DNA of 27,095 bases, from the NCBI GenBank assembly GCA_018715025.1, contig DVMK01000159.1, forward strand, positions 1 through 27,095. Direction: 5' to 3'. The DNA is from Candidatus Caccousia avistercoris. Its GTDB lineage: Bacteria; Bacillota; Clostridia; Oscillospirales; Acutalibacteraceae. Numbering within the stretch: position 1 is the stretch's first letter; each line of letters starts with the position of its first letter. Below, in pieces: positions 15,695-22,809 of the stretch. Below the pieces are notes generated by a model. The model was given only the letters and a program-made list of their open reading frames with translations, searched no databases and had not been told where the DNA came from. Position numbers and translations under genes: made by a program.

Positions 15695-15723
15695 TTGCGC
15701 GGAGAATGAAAATGCGGTAAAAT
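15695..15723 (+). promoter_or_regulatory. Promoter of the CNNM/CBS gene, with flanking inverted repeat
   Basis: TTGCGC (15695-15700) and TAAAAT (15718-15723) have a 17-base spacer. ATGCGG (15712-15717) and CCGCAT (15735-15740) form an inverted repeat that brackets the -10 and the predicted start point. This could be an operator or, in part, a 5' stem in the RNA. Transcription from about 15730 gives a leader of roughly 118 bases. The rest of the gap between here and nifJ (15548-15694) holds nothing recognised. Confidence 0.65.
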
Positions 15724-15761
15724 ATACATTATCTCCGCATCCACCCGACAGTCAGGAAAAG

Positions 15762-15802
15762 GGGCGGAACGCCCGCCGCCGGTGCGCGGGGGACCTCCGC
15801 CC
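15762..15802 (+). promoter_or_regulatory. Leader hairpin before the CNNM/CBS gene
   Basis: GGGCGGA (15762-15768) pairs with TCCGCCC (15796-15802), enclosing a GC-rich 27-base interior that can fold further, and is followed by TTTATT. It sits in the untranslated leader about 45 bases before the start codon, so it could be an attenuator. It does not match a riboswitch class I can name. Confidence 0.4.
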
Positions 15803-15847
15803 TTTATTCCATTCTGTAAATTTTTTATTTAAGAAAGGGGAAAACCT

Positions 15848-17257
15848 ATGCCTCCCGAACCTGAGGGGTCACTTCCATTCCAAGTCCTGAGCGCCCAGCC
15901 TGCCGCCGACAACGGAGTGTTGTCCATTGTGCTGCTGGTGGTGCTCATCCTGCTGAACGGCTTTTTCGCTTCCGCTGAAATCGCCGTCATCACTCTGAAC
16001 GACAACAAGATCCGCAAAATGGCGGAAGAGGGCGACAAGCGGGCCATCCGTGTGCTGAAGCTTACGGAAAATTCCAGCCGCTTTCTCTCCACCATCCAGA
16101 TCGGCGTCACCCTGGCGGGCTTCCTTTCCTCGGCCTCTGCGGCACAGAACTTCGCCCCCCAGCTGACCAGCGCCATTCTGTCTATTGCGCCCTCGCTGCC
16201 GGCCAGCCTGGTGAGCGGCGTTTCCACCGTGCTTATCACCCTTCTGCTGGGTTATTTCAACCTGGTGTTCGGCGAGCTGGTGCCCAAGCAAATCGCCATG
16301 CAGAAGGCGGAGGCTCTCTCCTTCCGGTTTGCCGGCGTGCTCAACGCTGTTTCCACAGTCTGCCGCCCGGTGGTGGCCCTGCTTTCCTTTTCCACAAAGG
16401 TTGTGCTCAAGCTGCTGGGCCTGAATCCCAACGGCAATGAGCAGACGGTCACAGAGGAAGAAATTCTCATGATGGTGGACGCCGGCGAGGAAAAGGGTGT
16501 CATTGGGGAAAATGCCAAGGACATGATCTCCAACATCTTCGATTTCAGCGACGCCACCGTGGTGGAGGCCATGACCCACCGCACCGACATTCACGCTGTG
16601 GAAGATACCTGCACCGTTCAGGATGTGGTGGCGCTTTCCATGGAAGAGGGCTGCTCCCGCATTCCGGTGTATCATGAGGATCTGGACAACGTGGTAGGCA
16701 TTATATATGTAAAGGATCTGCTGAAATATGTAGGGCCTCACGCCCAGCCCGAGGCGCCGATCACCCAGCTGATGCGCCCGGCCTACTTCATTCCGGAAAG
16801 CAAGAAGTGCAGCGACCTGTTCAAGGAAATGACGGAACGCAAGGTTCAGATTGCCATTATTGTGGACGAATACGGCGGCACCGAGGGCCTGGTGACCATG
16901 GAGGATCTGGTGGAATCCATTGTGGGCAATATCCAGGATGAATACGACAACGAAGAGGAAGAGATCCACAAGGTGGCGGAAAACAAATTCACTGTAGACG
17001 GGGCCACCCCCATTGATGAGATTGAGGATCTGGTGGGGGTCAAGCTGCCGGAAACGGACTACGACACCATTGCGGGCCTGATGATGGAGTACCTGGGCCG
17101 GGTGCCCACCCCGGACGAGCACCCCAGCGTGCAGATTCCTCCCCTCACCCTTACGGTGGTGACGGTGGAGGAGCGCCGCATCGCCAAAATCTCTATCGAA
17201 AAGCAGGTTGCGTCTGCTCCCCCGCAGGAGGGGAAGGCAGACCCGCGCCGGGAATAA
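15848..17257 (+). CDS. CNNM-transmembrane/CBS/CorC-HlyC domain protein (HlyC/CorC family)
   Basis: This 469-residue inner-membrane protein has the standard three-part form: a DUF21/CNNM membrane domain (about residues 20-200, including LLNGFFASAEIAVITLN and FNLVFGELVPKQIAMQKAE), a tandem CBS pair (about 215-345, with SRIPVYHEDLDNVVGIIYVK and VDEYGGTEGLVTMEDLVESI), and a C-terminal CorC_HlyC domain (about 365-460). Family members bind ATP-Mg at the CBS pair and are linked to magnesium or cobalt efflux. Older annotations call them hemolysins, which is not supported here. The ATG is preceded by AAGAAAGGGG. The gene has its own promoter with a structured leader and is followed by a strong hairpin, so it is a single-gene unit divergent from nifJ. 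Confidence 0.93.
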   Translation: MPPEPEGSLPFQVLSAQPAADNGVLSIVLLVVLILLNGFFASAEIAVITLNDNKIRKMAEEGDKRAIRVLKLTENSSRFLSTIQIGVTLAGFLSSASAAQNFAPQLTSAILSIAPSLPASLVSGVSTVLITLLLGYFNLVFGELVPKQIAMQKAEALSFRFAGVLNAVSTVCRPVVALLSFSTKVVLKLLGLNPNGNEQTVTEEEILMMVDAGEEKGVIGENAKDMISNIFDFSDATVVEAMTHRTDIHAVEDTCTVQDVVALSMEEGCSRIPVYHEDLDNVVGIIYVKDLLKYVGPHAQPEAPITQLMRPAYFIPESKKCSDLFKEMTERKVQIAIIVDEYGGTEGLVTMEDLVESIVGNIQDEYDNEEEEIHKVAENKFTVDGATPIDEIEDLVGVKLPETDYDTIAGLMMEYLGRVPTPDEHPSVQIPPLTLTVVTVEERRIAKISIEKQVASAPPQEGKADPRRE

Positions 17258-17305
17258 CACGGCGGGGGAAAAAACGCCCCGCCCGCGGCATACATGACAA
17301 AAAGC

Positions 17306-17344
17306 AAGGGATCCGCCTGGGCTTCCGCCCAGGAAGGATCCCTT
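17306..17344. terminator. Terminator after the CNNM/CBS gene
   Basis: AAGGGATCC (17306-17314) pairs with GGATCCCTT (17336-17344), and the stem continues inward through CCTGGGC/GCCCAGG around a TTCC loop, about 16 bp in all. The better T-run (TTTTT) is on the minus-strand side; on the plus side it is followed by CTTCC. It probably ends plus-strand transcription 49 bases past the stop. Confidence 0.7.
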
Positions 17345-17400
17345 CTTCCATGCGGAAAAACGCGCTTCCCCTTTTTCCTTCATTTTCCCTCAAGATCCCC

Positions 17401-17429
17401 TTGCTTTTCCTCCCCGTTTATAGTATGCT
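17401..17429 (+). promoter_or_regulatory. Promoter of queT
   Basis: TTGCTT (17401-17406) and TATGCT (17424-17429) are separated by 17 bases. Transcription would begin near 17436, just ahead of the preQ1 riboswitch. TATAGT at 17419 is an alternative -10, but without a well-placed -35. Confidence 0.55.
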
Positions 17430-17455
17430 AATAGAGCTGTCCCCCAGTGGGGCGC

Positions 17456-17496
17456 GGTCAGTCGCAAACTCCTGACCTTAAAACAAACTACGGAGG
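17456..17496 (+). promoter_or_regulatory. PreQ1 class I riboswitch
   Basis: GGTCAG (17456-17461) pairs with CTGACC (17472-17477) across a 10-base loop. An A-rich tail, TTAAAACAAACTA (17478-17490), then runs straight into CGGAGGA. This is the class I preQ1 H-type pseudoknot layout: the A-rich tail docks in the stem minor groove and its end pairs with the loop. Ligand binding would tie up the ribosome binding site GGAGG (17492-17496), so control is probably at translation. The next gene, queT, encodes a preQ1/queuosine-precursor transporter, exactly the expected target. Confidence 0.88.
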
Positions 17497-17505
17497 AATG
17501 AAAGC

Positions 17506-18045
17506 ATGAAAACAACCACAAACATCCGGTTCCTGGTGCAGGCGGCCATGATCGCCGCCCTGTACACGGTGCTCACCCTGGTGGCCGCCGCGCTGAACTG
17601 GGCCTACGGCCCGGTACAGTTCCGGTTTTCCGAGGCCATGACGGTGCTGCCCATGTTCACCCCCGCGGCCATTCCCGGCCTTGCCATCGGCTGCTTTTTA
17701 AGCAACCTGTGGAGCAGCATGGGCGCCATGGACATGGTGTTCGGCACCCTGGCCACGCTGACGGCGGCCCTTGCCACCCGGGCCGTGCGGAACGTTCGGG
17801 TAAAGGGGATCCCGGTTTTGGCCCCCCTGCCCCCCGTGCTGTTCAACGCCCTCATTGTGGGCCTGGAAATTACCCTTGTCTCCCCCGGCGGCTTTTTGTG
17901 GCCTGCCTTCCTGGCAAACGCCCTTTCGGTGGGCGCGGGTCAGCTGGTGGTGTGCTACGCGCTGGGCCTGCCCCTGGCCGTGCTGCTGGACAGGCTGAAC
18001 CAGAACAACCGCCTGTTCGGGCTGGACGGCGCCCGCCCCAGGTAA
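17506..18045 (+). CDS. queT: QueT family queuosine-precursor ECF transporter S component
   Basis: This 179-residue membrane protein of about six segments matches the QueT family: a short N-terminal AAMIAALYTVLTLV helix, then FRFSEAMTVLPMFTPAAIPGLAIGC, whose FRxSE core is characteristic, and FGTLATLTAALATR. It is a group II ECF substrate-binding subunit that imports a 7-deazaguanine precursor of queuosine, probably preQ1, used to modify tRNA wobble positions. The preQ1 riboswitch in its leader independently supports this. The ATG follows GGAGGAATGAAAGC. The ATP-binding and T subunits are not in this window. The potassium transporter gene follows after 65 bases with no obvious terminator between, so some co-transcription is likely. 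Confidence 0.95.
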   Translation: MKTTTNIRFLVQAAMIAALYTVLTLVAAALNWAYGPVQFRFSEAMTVLPMFTPAAIPGLAIGCFLSNLWSSMGAMDMVFGTLATLTAALATRAVRNVRVKGIPVLAPLPPVLFNALIVGLEITLVSPGGFLWPAFLANALSVGAGQLVVCYALGLPLAVLLDRLNQNNRLFGLDGARPR

Positions 18046-18110
18046 GCGCCCGGATTCATTTTTTAATTTTACTCTGATTTTCGATGTAGGAAAGGCTTGG
18101 TGTTGAAACC

Positions 18111-19496
18111 ATGCGGTACCCCGGCGAGCTTGTGAAAAAAATCAAGGCCATCGCCCCTGTCCGTCTCGTAGTGAGCAGCTTCGCCCTGGTCATTCTTGTG
18201 GGCGCCCTGCTGCTTATGCTGCCTGCGGCCTCCCGCTCCGGGCAGGCCACCTCGTTTATTGACGCGCTGTTCACCTCGGTGTCCGCCACCTGCGTCACCG
18301 GCCTGGTGGTGTTCGACACCTGGACCCACTGGAACACCCTGGGCCAGGTGATCATCCTTCTGCTCATCCAGATCGGCGGCCTGGGCATCATCACCTTTAC
18401 CACCGGCTTCACCCTTCTGGTGCGGCGGAAGCTGAGCCTGCGGGACATGCAGCTGGCCATTGAGAACACCGCCGGCAACACGGTCTCCATTTACCGGCTG
18501 GTGCGGATCATTCTGGCATTCACGCTCTCTTGTGAGTTTGTGGGCGCGGTGCTGCTGTGCATCCGCTTTGTCCCCCAGTTCGGCCCCTACGGCCTGTGGA
18601 TCTCGGTGTTTGAAGCCGTCTCTGCCTACTGCAACGCCGGGTTTGACATTTTGGGCTTCCGCTGGAAGGACGGCAGCCTCATCGGCTACATCGACGATCC
18701 CCTGGTGAGCATGGTCATCGCTTTTCTCATCATCACCGGCGGCCTGGGCTTCATTGTCATCAGCGATCTGTACACCGCCAAAATCCGCCCCATACTGCGC
18801 AGGCAGAAGCGGGCCCACCTTACCCTGCACAGCGCCGTGGTGCTGAAAATGACTGCCATTCTGCTGGTGCTTGGCACGGTTCTGTTCCTGCTTCTGGAGT
18901 ACACCAACACCCTGAAGGGCCTCAGCTTCTTCGGCAAGCTGAACGCCTCCTTCTTCCAGTCTGCCAGCGCCCGCACGGCCGGGTTTGCCTCGGTGAACAT
19001 CGCCCAGGAGCACGACGTGACCAAGCTGCTCACCATTTTGCTCATGTTCATCGGCGCGTCCCCCGCCTCCACCGGCGGCGGAATCAAAACCACCACCTTT
19101 GTGGTGCTGGCTTCCACCGTGCTCAGCGTCATCCGCGGCCATGAGGACACCATTTTGAACAAGCGCCGCATTGACAAAGGGGTGGTGTACCGCGCCTTAA
19201 CCATTGTGTCGGTGGCTTTTCTGGTGGTATTTCTCACCACGGCCGTCATCCTCACCTCCAACGACGAGCATGCCATCTCCACCGTGGACGCCCTGTTCGA
19301 GGCGGTTTCCGCCTTCGGCACCGTGGGGCTCACCGCCGGCATCACTCAAATCCTCAGCCCCATCTCCAAGGTCGCCCTGAGCCTTACCATGTTCATCGGC
19401 CGGGTAGGCCCCGTTTCCCTGGGGCTTGCCATTGCGGGGAAAAAGGCCCGCCGTGCCGGCGCCGTCCTCCCCGAAGGAAAAATCATTGTGGGGTAA
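18111..19496 (+). CDS. TrkH/KtrB family potassium uptake protein
   Basis: This 461-residue integral membrane protein takes up K+, usually coupled to Na+ or H+. The four pore repeats each show a selectivity-filter sequence: SVSATCVTGL (filter near T60-G64), AYCNAGFDI, ARTAGFAS and AFGTVGLTAG, and the M2C glycine-rich gate GASPASTGGGIKT is present. Length and the lack of long extra loops favour the KtrB type of Gram-positive bacteria over proteobacterial TrkH. These channels need a cytoplasmic RCK subunit (KtrA/TrkA), which is not adjacent, so it must be encoded elsewhere. The ribosome binding site is weak: AGGAAAGG lies 15 bases before the ATG and no other in-frame start fits. It is followed by a strong terminator. 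Confidence 0.93.
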   Translation: MRYPGELVKKIKAIAPVRLVVSSFALVILVGALLLMLPAASRSGQATSFIDALFTSVSATCVTGLVVFDTWTHWNTLGQVIILLLIQIGGLGIITFTTGFTLLVRRKLSLRDMQLAIENTAGNTVSIYRLVRIILAFTLSCEFVGAVLLCIRFVPQFGPYGLWISVFEAVSAYCNAGFDILGFRWKDGSLIGYIDDPLVSMVIAFLIITGGLGFIVISDLYTAKIRPILRRQKRAHLTLHSAVVLKMTAILLVLGTVLFLLLEYTNTLKGLSFFGKLNASFFQSASARTAGFASVNIAQEHDVTKLLTILLMFIGASPASTGGGIKTTTFVVLASTVLSVIRGHEDTILNKRRIDKGVVYRALTIVSVAFLVVFLTTAVILTSNDEHAISTVDALFEAVSAFGTVGLTAGITQILSPISKVALSLTMFIGRVGPVSLGLAIAGKKARRAGAVLPEGKIIVG

Positions 19497-19517
19497 TATT
19501 TTTCAGTGCATCCCATT

Positions 19518-19559
19518 GCCGCGGGAAAGGCCGAACACGCCTTTCCCGCGGCGATTTTT
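19518..19559 (+). terminator. Strong terminator after the potassium transporter gene
   Basis: GCCGCGGGAAAGGC (19518-19531) pairs perfectly with 19539-19552 over a 7-base loop, followed by GATTTTTG. This 14-bp stem with a five-T tail 21 bases after the stop is the clearest intrinsic terminator in the window. Confidence 0.93.
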
Positions 19560-19627
19560 GTATTCCGAACCCAACCGCTTCCGAACGGACATTTTTCCGC
19601 GGCCCCGGTTCCTTCCGACCATAGGGA

Positions 19628-19672
19628 AACCCTCCTGTGCGGCGCTTCTCATCCGCACCGCACAGGAGGGTT
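19628..19672 (-). terminator. Possible second terminator, serving the GH127 gene from the minus side
   Basis: A perfect 15-bp stem (AACCCTCCTGTGCGG at 19628-19642 with 19658-19672) with a 15-base loop lies about 217 bases past the GH127 stop. On the minus strand the tail is TCCCTATGG, with few T residues, so termination is uncertain. A smaller perfect hairpin (arms 19748-19755 and 19759-19766, loop CGC) lies between. No gene is seen in 19560-19888. Confidence 0.4.
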
Positions 19673-19888
19673 CTTCCTCTGAAACATTTTTATGCCATTT
19701 ACCGCCGCGAACCATGGTCTTCTCAAAGGCGAGATAACCAATTGAACAGCCGGAGCGCCTCCGGCTATCCGGCCCGGCGCTCTCTGTCAAGCCGTCCGCC
19801 TAATCTGGCCCCCTCACACCTCAATCACGGCGTTTTCCATTTTACAGCTGCCTGCGGGCGGAGGAGGAATTTTCAGGCCCGCTCCCCT

Positions 19889-21757
19889 TCAACGCAGGGA
19901 AACGCCCTGGCAGAGGGGAAGCTCGGTCATGCGCAGGCTGGTGCAGCCGTAGGGGAGGAAGAGCTTTTTCTCCGCCGGGCCCACGGCCTCCCGGCTGCGG
20001 GGCAGGGGAGCGGCGCAGCCGTCTGCGGAATCCCAGGCCACCGGGGCGCACAGCACCTCAAGCCCCACCGGCGCGCCCTCCGGGGAGAAGGGGAAGGTCC
20101 CCATGGGCCGCTCCTTCACCGCCGCCTCTGTTCCGGCAAAGCCGTAAGCCCAGGGGGTGGTGGGCAGCACCTGGTAGTCGCAGTGGGGGAATTCCCGCCC
20201 GGGAATTTCCTGATGGATCTGCTGCCATTCCTCCCCAAGGGGCAGGGCGTACACCAGCGGGCCCCGGCGCAGTGCCGCCATCCCGTGGGGGCGGCCCATC
20301 CATTCCGGCGCGGCGGCGAAGGCCACGTGAAAGGTGGTTTCCCCCTTCCACAGGCGGCGCAGGGGCAGGCAGGCCCCCGCCTCCGCGGCCAGGCTTTCCC
20401 CCTCTGTGGTGACAGAGGCGGCAGCCGCCCAGCCCGGAATGCGCAGCAGCAAGGGAAAGCGGACGGGTTCCGGGGCGCGCACCGTCACGTCCGCCTCCAG
20501 CCGGAAGGGGTACGAGCCGGAAACCTCCACCTCCACCGGCATGCCGTCTATTTGCGTGCAAACTTTGTTGGGCGCGTACGAGGCCAGGTACACGCCGCCC
20601 TGCCCCCGCAGCATAGTAGAAAGGGCGAACTTCGGCCACCCCTGGTTGAAATTGGCGGTGCAGCAGCCATAGTTGGGCTCCAGCCCGAACAGGTTAGATT
20701 CGCCGCTGTTGGTGCCGAAGGGCGGGGAATCCATGACTACGCAGGAAATCTGGTTTACCTGCTGGTCGTACTGGTGGCTCCACATGTCGGGGCTCAGGGT
20801 GGCAGGCAGGGCGTTGAAGGCCAGAAGCTCCAGCCGGTCGGCATATTTCCCTTCCCCCGAGGCCGCCGCCAGATGCTCCATCGAATACATCATCTCCGTC
20901 ACGGCGCACAGCTCGGTCCCCCGCACCGGGCTCTGCCCGGCCAGGCACTCGTCGGCGGTAAAGATTCCCACCGCCGTCCCGTGGCAGCGATCCAGCAGCT
21001 CCAGCATCCGGTCCGTTTTGCGGAATTCCTCCCGGCTGCCGGAAAGGCGGCTGGTCAGGGCGGAAATTTTCAGCATCATGGCCAGGTTGACCCCGTGGCT
21101 CATCTGGCTCCACCGGCCCTTTTCCTCCGGTTCCCGGTAGAGGAAGTCCTCAAAAACAGCCTCGTAGTCCAGCCCCTGGGCCTTCAGCTTGCGGGCCAGG
21201 CCCAGCATCCAGTCCTCCGGCCTGCGCTCATACAGCCAGAGAAGGGGGATCCAGCACTCGAACCAGCGGGTCTGCGCCCAGCGGTTCAGGGTGTTGGCGT
21301 CTATGTGCCGGTCCAGGTTTTTCAAAGCCCGGTACACCGCCGGCTCAATCCTGGGATCCTGCGTCAAATCCTCATACAGGACCAGCACCTTCAAAATCAA
21401 AAACAGGGCCCACATGTCGTAGTCCGCCCGTTCCCCGTCGCTGCAGGGGCACAGCCACCCGTCCTCCCTCTGCCCTGCCAGAATGGCGTCCACATACCGT
21501 TTCCCCCGCTGCTTCAGGTCCTCCCGGTCCAGAAGCCAGGCCAGGGGCAGGAAGCCGTCCAGCCAGTAGGGGACCCGTTCCCAGCCCTCCCGGCTGCCGC
21601 CGATCCACCGGCTGTCGCTGATGTCGGGCCAGAATTTGTCCAGGTTCCCGGAAAGGCCCTCCGCCTGAATTTCCAGCTGGCGGCGCAGCCACCCGGCGGG
21701 GCGGATTTCCCCTGCGGGGAAAAAGCGGAAAGCGGGCTCGTACAATTTTGTTTTCAT
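19889..21757 (-). CDS. Beta-L-arabinofuranosidase, GH127 type (DUF1680)
   Basis: This 622-residue protein matches the GH127/DUF1680 layout: an (alpha/alpha) barrel (about residues 30-400) then beta-sandwich domains. The unusual zinc-cysteine active site is present: E282 and C284 in RGTELCAVTE, and the pair C365-C366 in NYGCCTANF. Their spacing is close to that of HypBA1, where the first cysteine of the CC pair is the nucleophile. Such enzymes remove beta-linked L-arabinofuranose from plant hydroxyproline-rich glycoproteins or related glycans; other DUF1680 families have different specificities, so the substrate is tentative. There is no signal peptide, so it acts in the cytoplasm. The ATG at 21757 follows GGGAGGAA. 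It diverges from an AraC-type regulator that probably controls it. Confidence 0.88.
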   Translation of the reverse strand: MKTKLYEPAFRFFPAGEIRPAGWLRRQLEIQAEGLSGNLDKFWPDISDSRWIGGSREGWERVPYWLDGFLPLAWLLDREDLKQRGKRYVDAILAGQREDGWLCPCSDGERADYDMWALFLILKVLVLYEDLTQDPRIEPAVYRALKNLDRHIDANTLNRWAQTRWFECWIPLLWLYERRPEDWMLGLARKLKAQGLDYEAVFEDFLYREPEEKGRWSQMSHGVNLAMMLKISALTSRLSGSREEFRKTDRMLELLDRCHGTAVGIFTADECLAGQSPVRGTELCAVTEMMYSMEHLAAASGEGKYADRLELLAFNALPATLSPDMWSHQYDQQVNQISCVVMDSPPFGTNSGESNLFGLEPNYGCCTANFNQGWPKFALSTMLRGQGGVYLASYAPNKVCTQIDGMPVEVEVSGSYPFRLEADVTVRAPEPVRFPLLLRIPGWAAAASVTTEGESLAAEAGACLPLRRLWKGETTFHVAFAAAPEWMGRPHGMAALRRGPLVYALPLGEEWQQIHQEIPGREFPHCDYQVLPTTPWAYGFAGTEAAVKERPMGTFPFSPEGAPVGLEVLCAPVAWDSADGCAAPLPRSREAVGPAEKKLFLPYGCTSLRMTELPLCQGVSLR

Positions 21758-21788
21758 GGCGCGATTCCTCCCTCTTGTTTCTACCTTC

Positions 21789-21817
21789 ATTGTAGCGGCG
21801 GCGGGCCCCGGCGGCAA
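21789..21817 (-). promoter_or_regulatory. Promoter of the GH127 gene
   Basis: On the minus strand, TTGCCG (21812-21817) and TACAAT (21789-21794) have a 17-base spacer that is almost pure G/C. The -10 is good and the stiff GC-rich spacer could make the promoter depend on an activator, which fits the neighbouring AraC-type gene. Confidence 0.6.
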
Positions 21818-21876
21818 GGGCTGAAACCTACCGGATATTAGGCAAATTCCGACTTTTCCTCCTGTGTAAAAATCAG

Positions 21877-21921
21877 AAAATTTCGGGAAATCAAAAATCA
21901 TCCCTTGCATTTTCCGAAAAT
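21877..21921. promoter_or_regulatory. Candidate AraC-type operator pair
   Basis: Two related, nearly palindromic A/T-flanked sites lie in the divergent gap: TTTCGGGAAA (21881-21890) and TTTTCCGAAAA (21910-21920), centres about 30 bases apart, roughly three helical turns. The second overlaps the regulator's own -35 (21905-21910). This is consistent with binding by the divergent regulator, with autorepression, but is inference from sequence symmetry. Confidence 0.35.
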
Positions 21922-21932
21922 CCGCGTATGAT
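21905..21932 (+). promoter_or_regulatory. Promoter of the AraC-family regulator
   Basis: TTGCAT (21905-21910) and TATGAT (21927-21932) are separated by 16 bases, about 30 bases before the ATG at 21962. Confidence 0.6.
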
Positions 21933-21961
21933 AAAAGCAGCGAAGGGAAGGTGAGGGGAAA

Positions 21962-22744
21962 ATGCCTTATCTGGACGCGGGCGGAGCCCGGATGACAGAC
22001 TGTTCGTTCCGCCGCTTTTTCCCGGGGGAGCGCCACGTCACCCGCAGGTTTTCCCAGGGCGTGCTGCTGCTTCTGCTGGAAGGGACGCTGTACTTTGAGG
22101 AGGAGGGCGTCCCGGCGGCGGTGTCTCAGGGGGAATGGTACATTCAGCGGCCGGGGCTGCTGCAGACCGGGGAACGGGGCAGCCCTTCCCCCTTTTACTT
22201 TTATATTCATTTTGAGGGGGATTTCCGGGAGGAGGACGGCGGCCCGGACCTGCGCCTGCCCCTTTCCGGCCGGTTCCGCCGGGAAAGCCTGCTCCCCCTG
22301 CTGGAAGCCCTGGCCCGCTGCCGCCAGGAGGCGGCGGAACGGCAGGCCTTTCAGGATTCTCTGTTCCACAGCATCCTGTACCTGCTGTACAGCTCCGACC
22401 AGGAGGGGCGCAACCCCCTGGCCTACCAAATTCTGAAGGCCGTGTCCTCCCGGCTGGACCAGCCCTTTTCCCTCTCCTCCCTGGCGGAGGAGCTGGGCTA
22501 CTGCGAGGACTATGTGGGGAGGGTATTCCGCCGGCAGTACGGCGTTTCGGTGGGCCGGTACCTGGCGCGCCTGCGGCTTCAGAAGGCCAGGCAGCTTCTG
22601 CGCGACACCGAGAAAAGCATCCGGCAGGTGGGCGCTGAGGTGGGGTACCCAGACCAAACCCAGTTCTACCGTTTGTTCCGCCGGGAAACCGGCCTTTCCC
22701 CCAGCCAATGGCGGGCAGGGGAACGGGACGGCGGCCGGAACTGA
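21962..22744 (+). CDS. AraC family transcriptional regulator
   Basis: This 260-residue protein has an N-terminal cupin-like sensor domain (about residues 10-140, rich in beta-strand, with GEWYIQRPGLLQTGERG) and a C-terminal AraC DNA-binding domain with two helix-turn-helices (about 155-255). The first contains LSSLAEELGYCEDYVGRVF. The second contains the family signature VGYPDQTQFYRLFRRETGLS, followed by PSQWR. Members usually bind a sugar in the cupin pocket and activate neighbouring carbohydrate genes. The divergent GH127 gene is the obvious target, so arabinose or an arabino-oligosaccharide is a reasonable ligand guess. The ATG is preceded by GAAGGGAAGGTGAGGGG. The gene ends two bases before a hairpin it shares with the converging MFS gene. 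Confidence 0.93.
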   Translation: MPYLDAGGARMTDCSFRRFFPGERHVTRRFSQGVLLLLLEGTLYFEEEGVPAAVSQGEWYIQRPGLLQTGERGSPSPFYFYIHFEGDFREEDGGPDLRLPLSGRFRRESLLPLLEALARCRQEAAERQAFQDSLFHSILYLLYSSDQEGRNPLAYQILKAVSSRLDQPFSLSSLAEELGYCEDYVGRVFRRQYGVSVGRYLARLRLQKARQLLRDTEKSIRQVGAEVGYPDQTQFYRLFRRETGLSPSQWRAGERDGGRN

Positions 22745-22745
22745 T

Positions 22746-22786
22746 CAGGCGCCCAGCCTCCGCTGCCTGCGGAAGCTGGGCGCCTG
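22746..22786. terminator. Shared hairpin between converging AraC and MFS genes
   Basis: CAGGCGCCCAGC (22746-22757) pairs perfectly with 22775-22786, and inner bases TCCGC/GCGGA extend the stem. It lies between converging genes, 2 bases after one stop and 24 after the other. Neither side has a good T-run, so efficiency is uncertain. Confidence 0.6.
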
Positions 22787-22809
22787 TGCGCTGTTCTCTG
22801 GTTCTTTTG

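Noticed and set aside
15869..17383. A 504-codon minus-strand frame antisense to the CNNM/CBS gene
   Set aside because: The plus strand has complete CNNM, CBS and CorC domains; the antisense frame is histidine- and glycine-rich noise.
18046..18110. Cyclic di-AMP riboswitch ahead of the potassium transporter gene
   Set aside because: The gap is only 65 bases, too short for that element, and has no matching sequence.
19690..19770. tRNA-like stretch on the minus strand (TTCAATTGG and GGTTCGCGG segments)
   Set aside because: No acceptor stem pairs and the supposed anticodon arm lacks a 7-base loop.
19637..21841. A 734-codon plus-strand frame antisense to the GH127 gene
   Set aside because: The GH127 zinc-cysteine site and domain order are intact on the minus strand; the antisense product has no recognisable feature.
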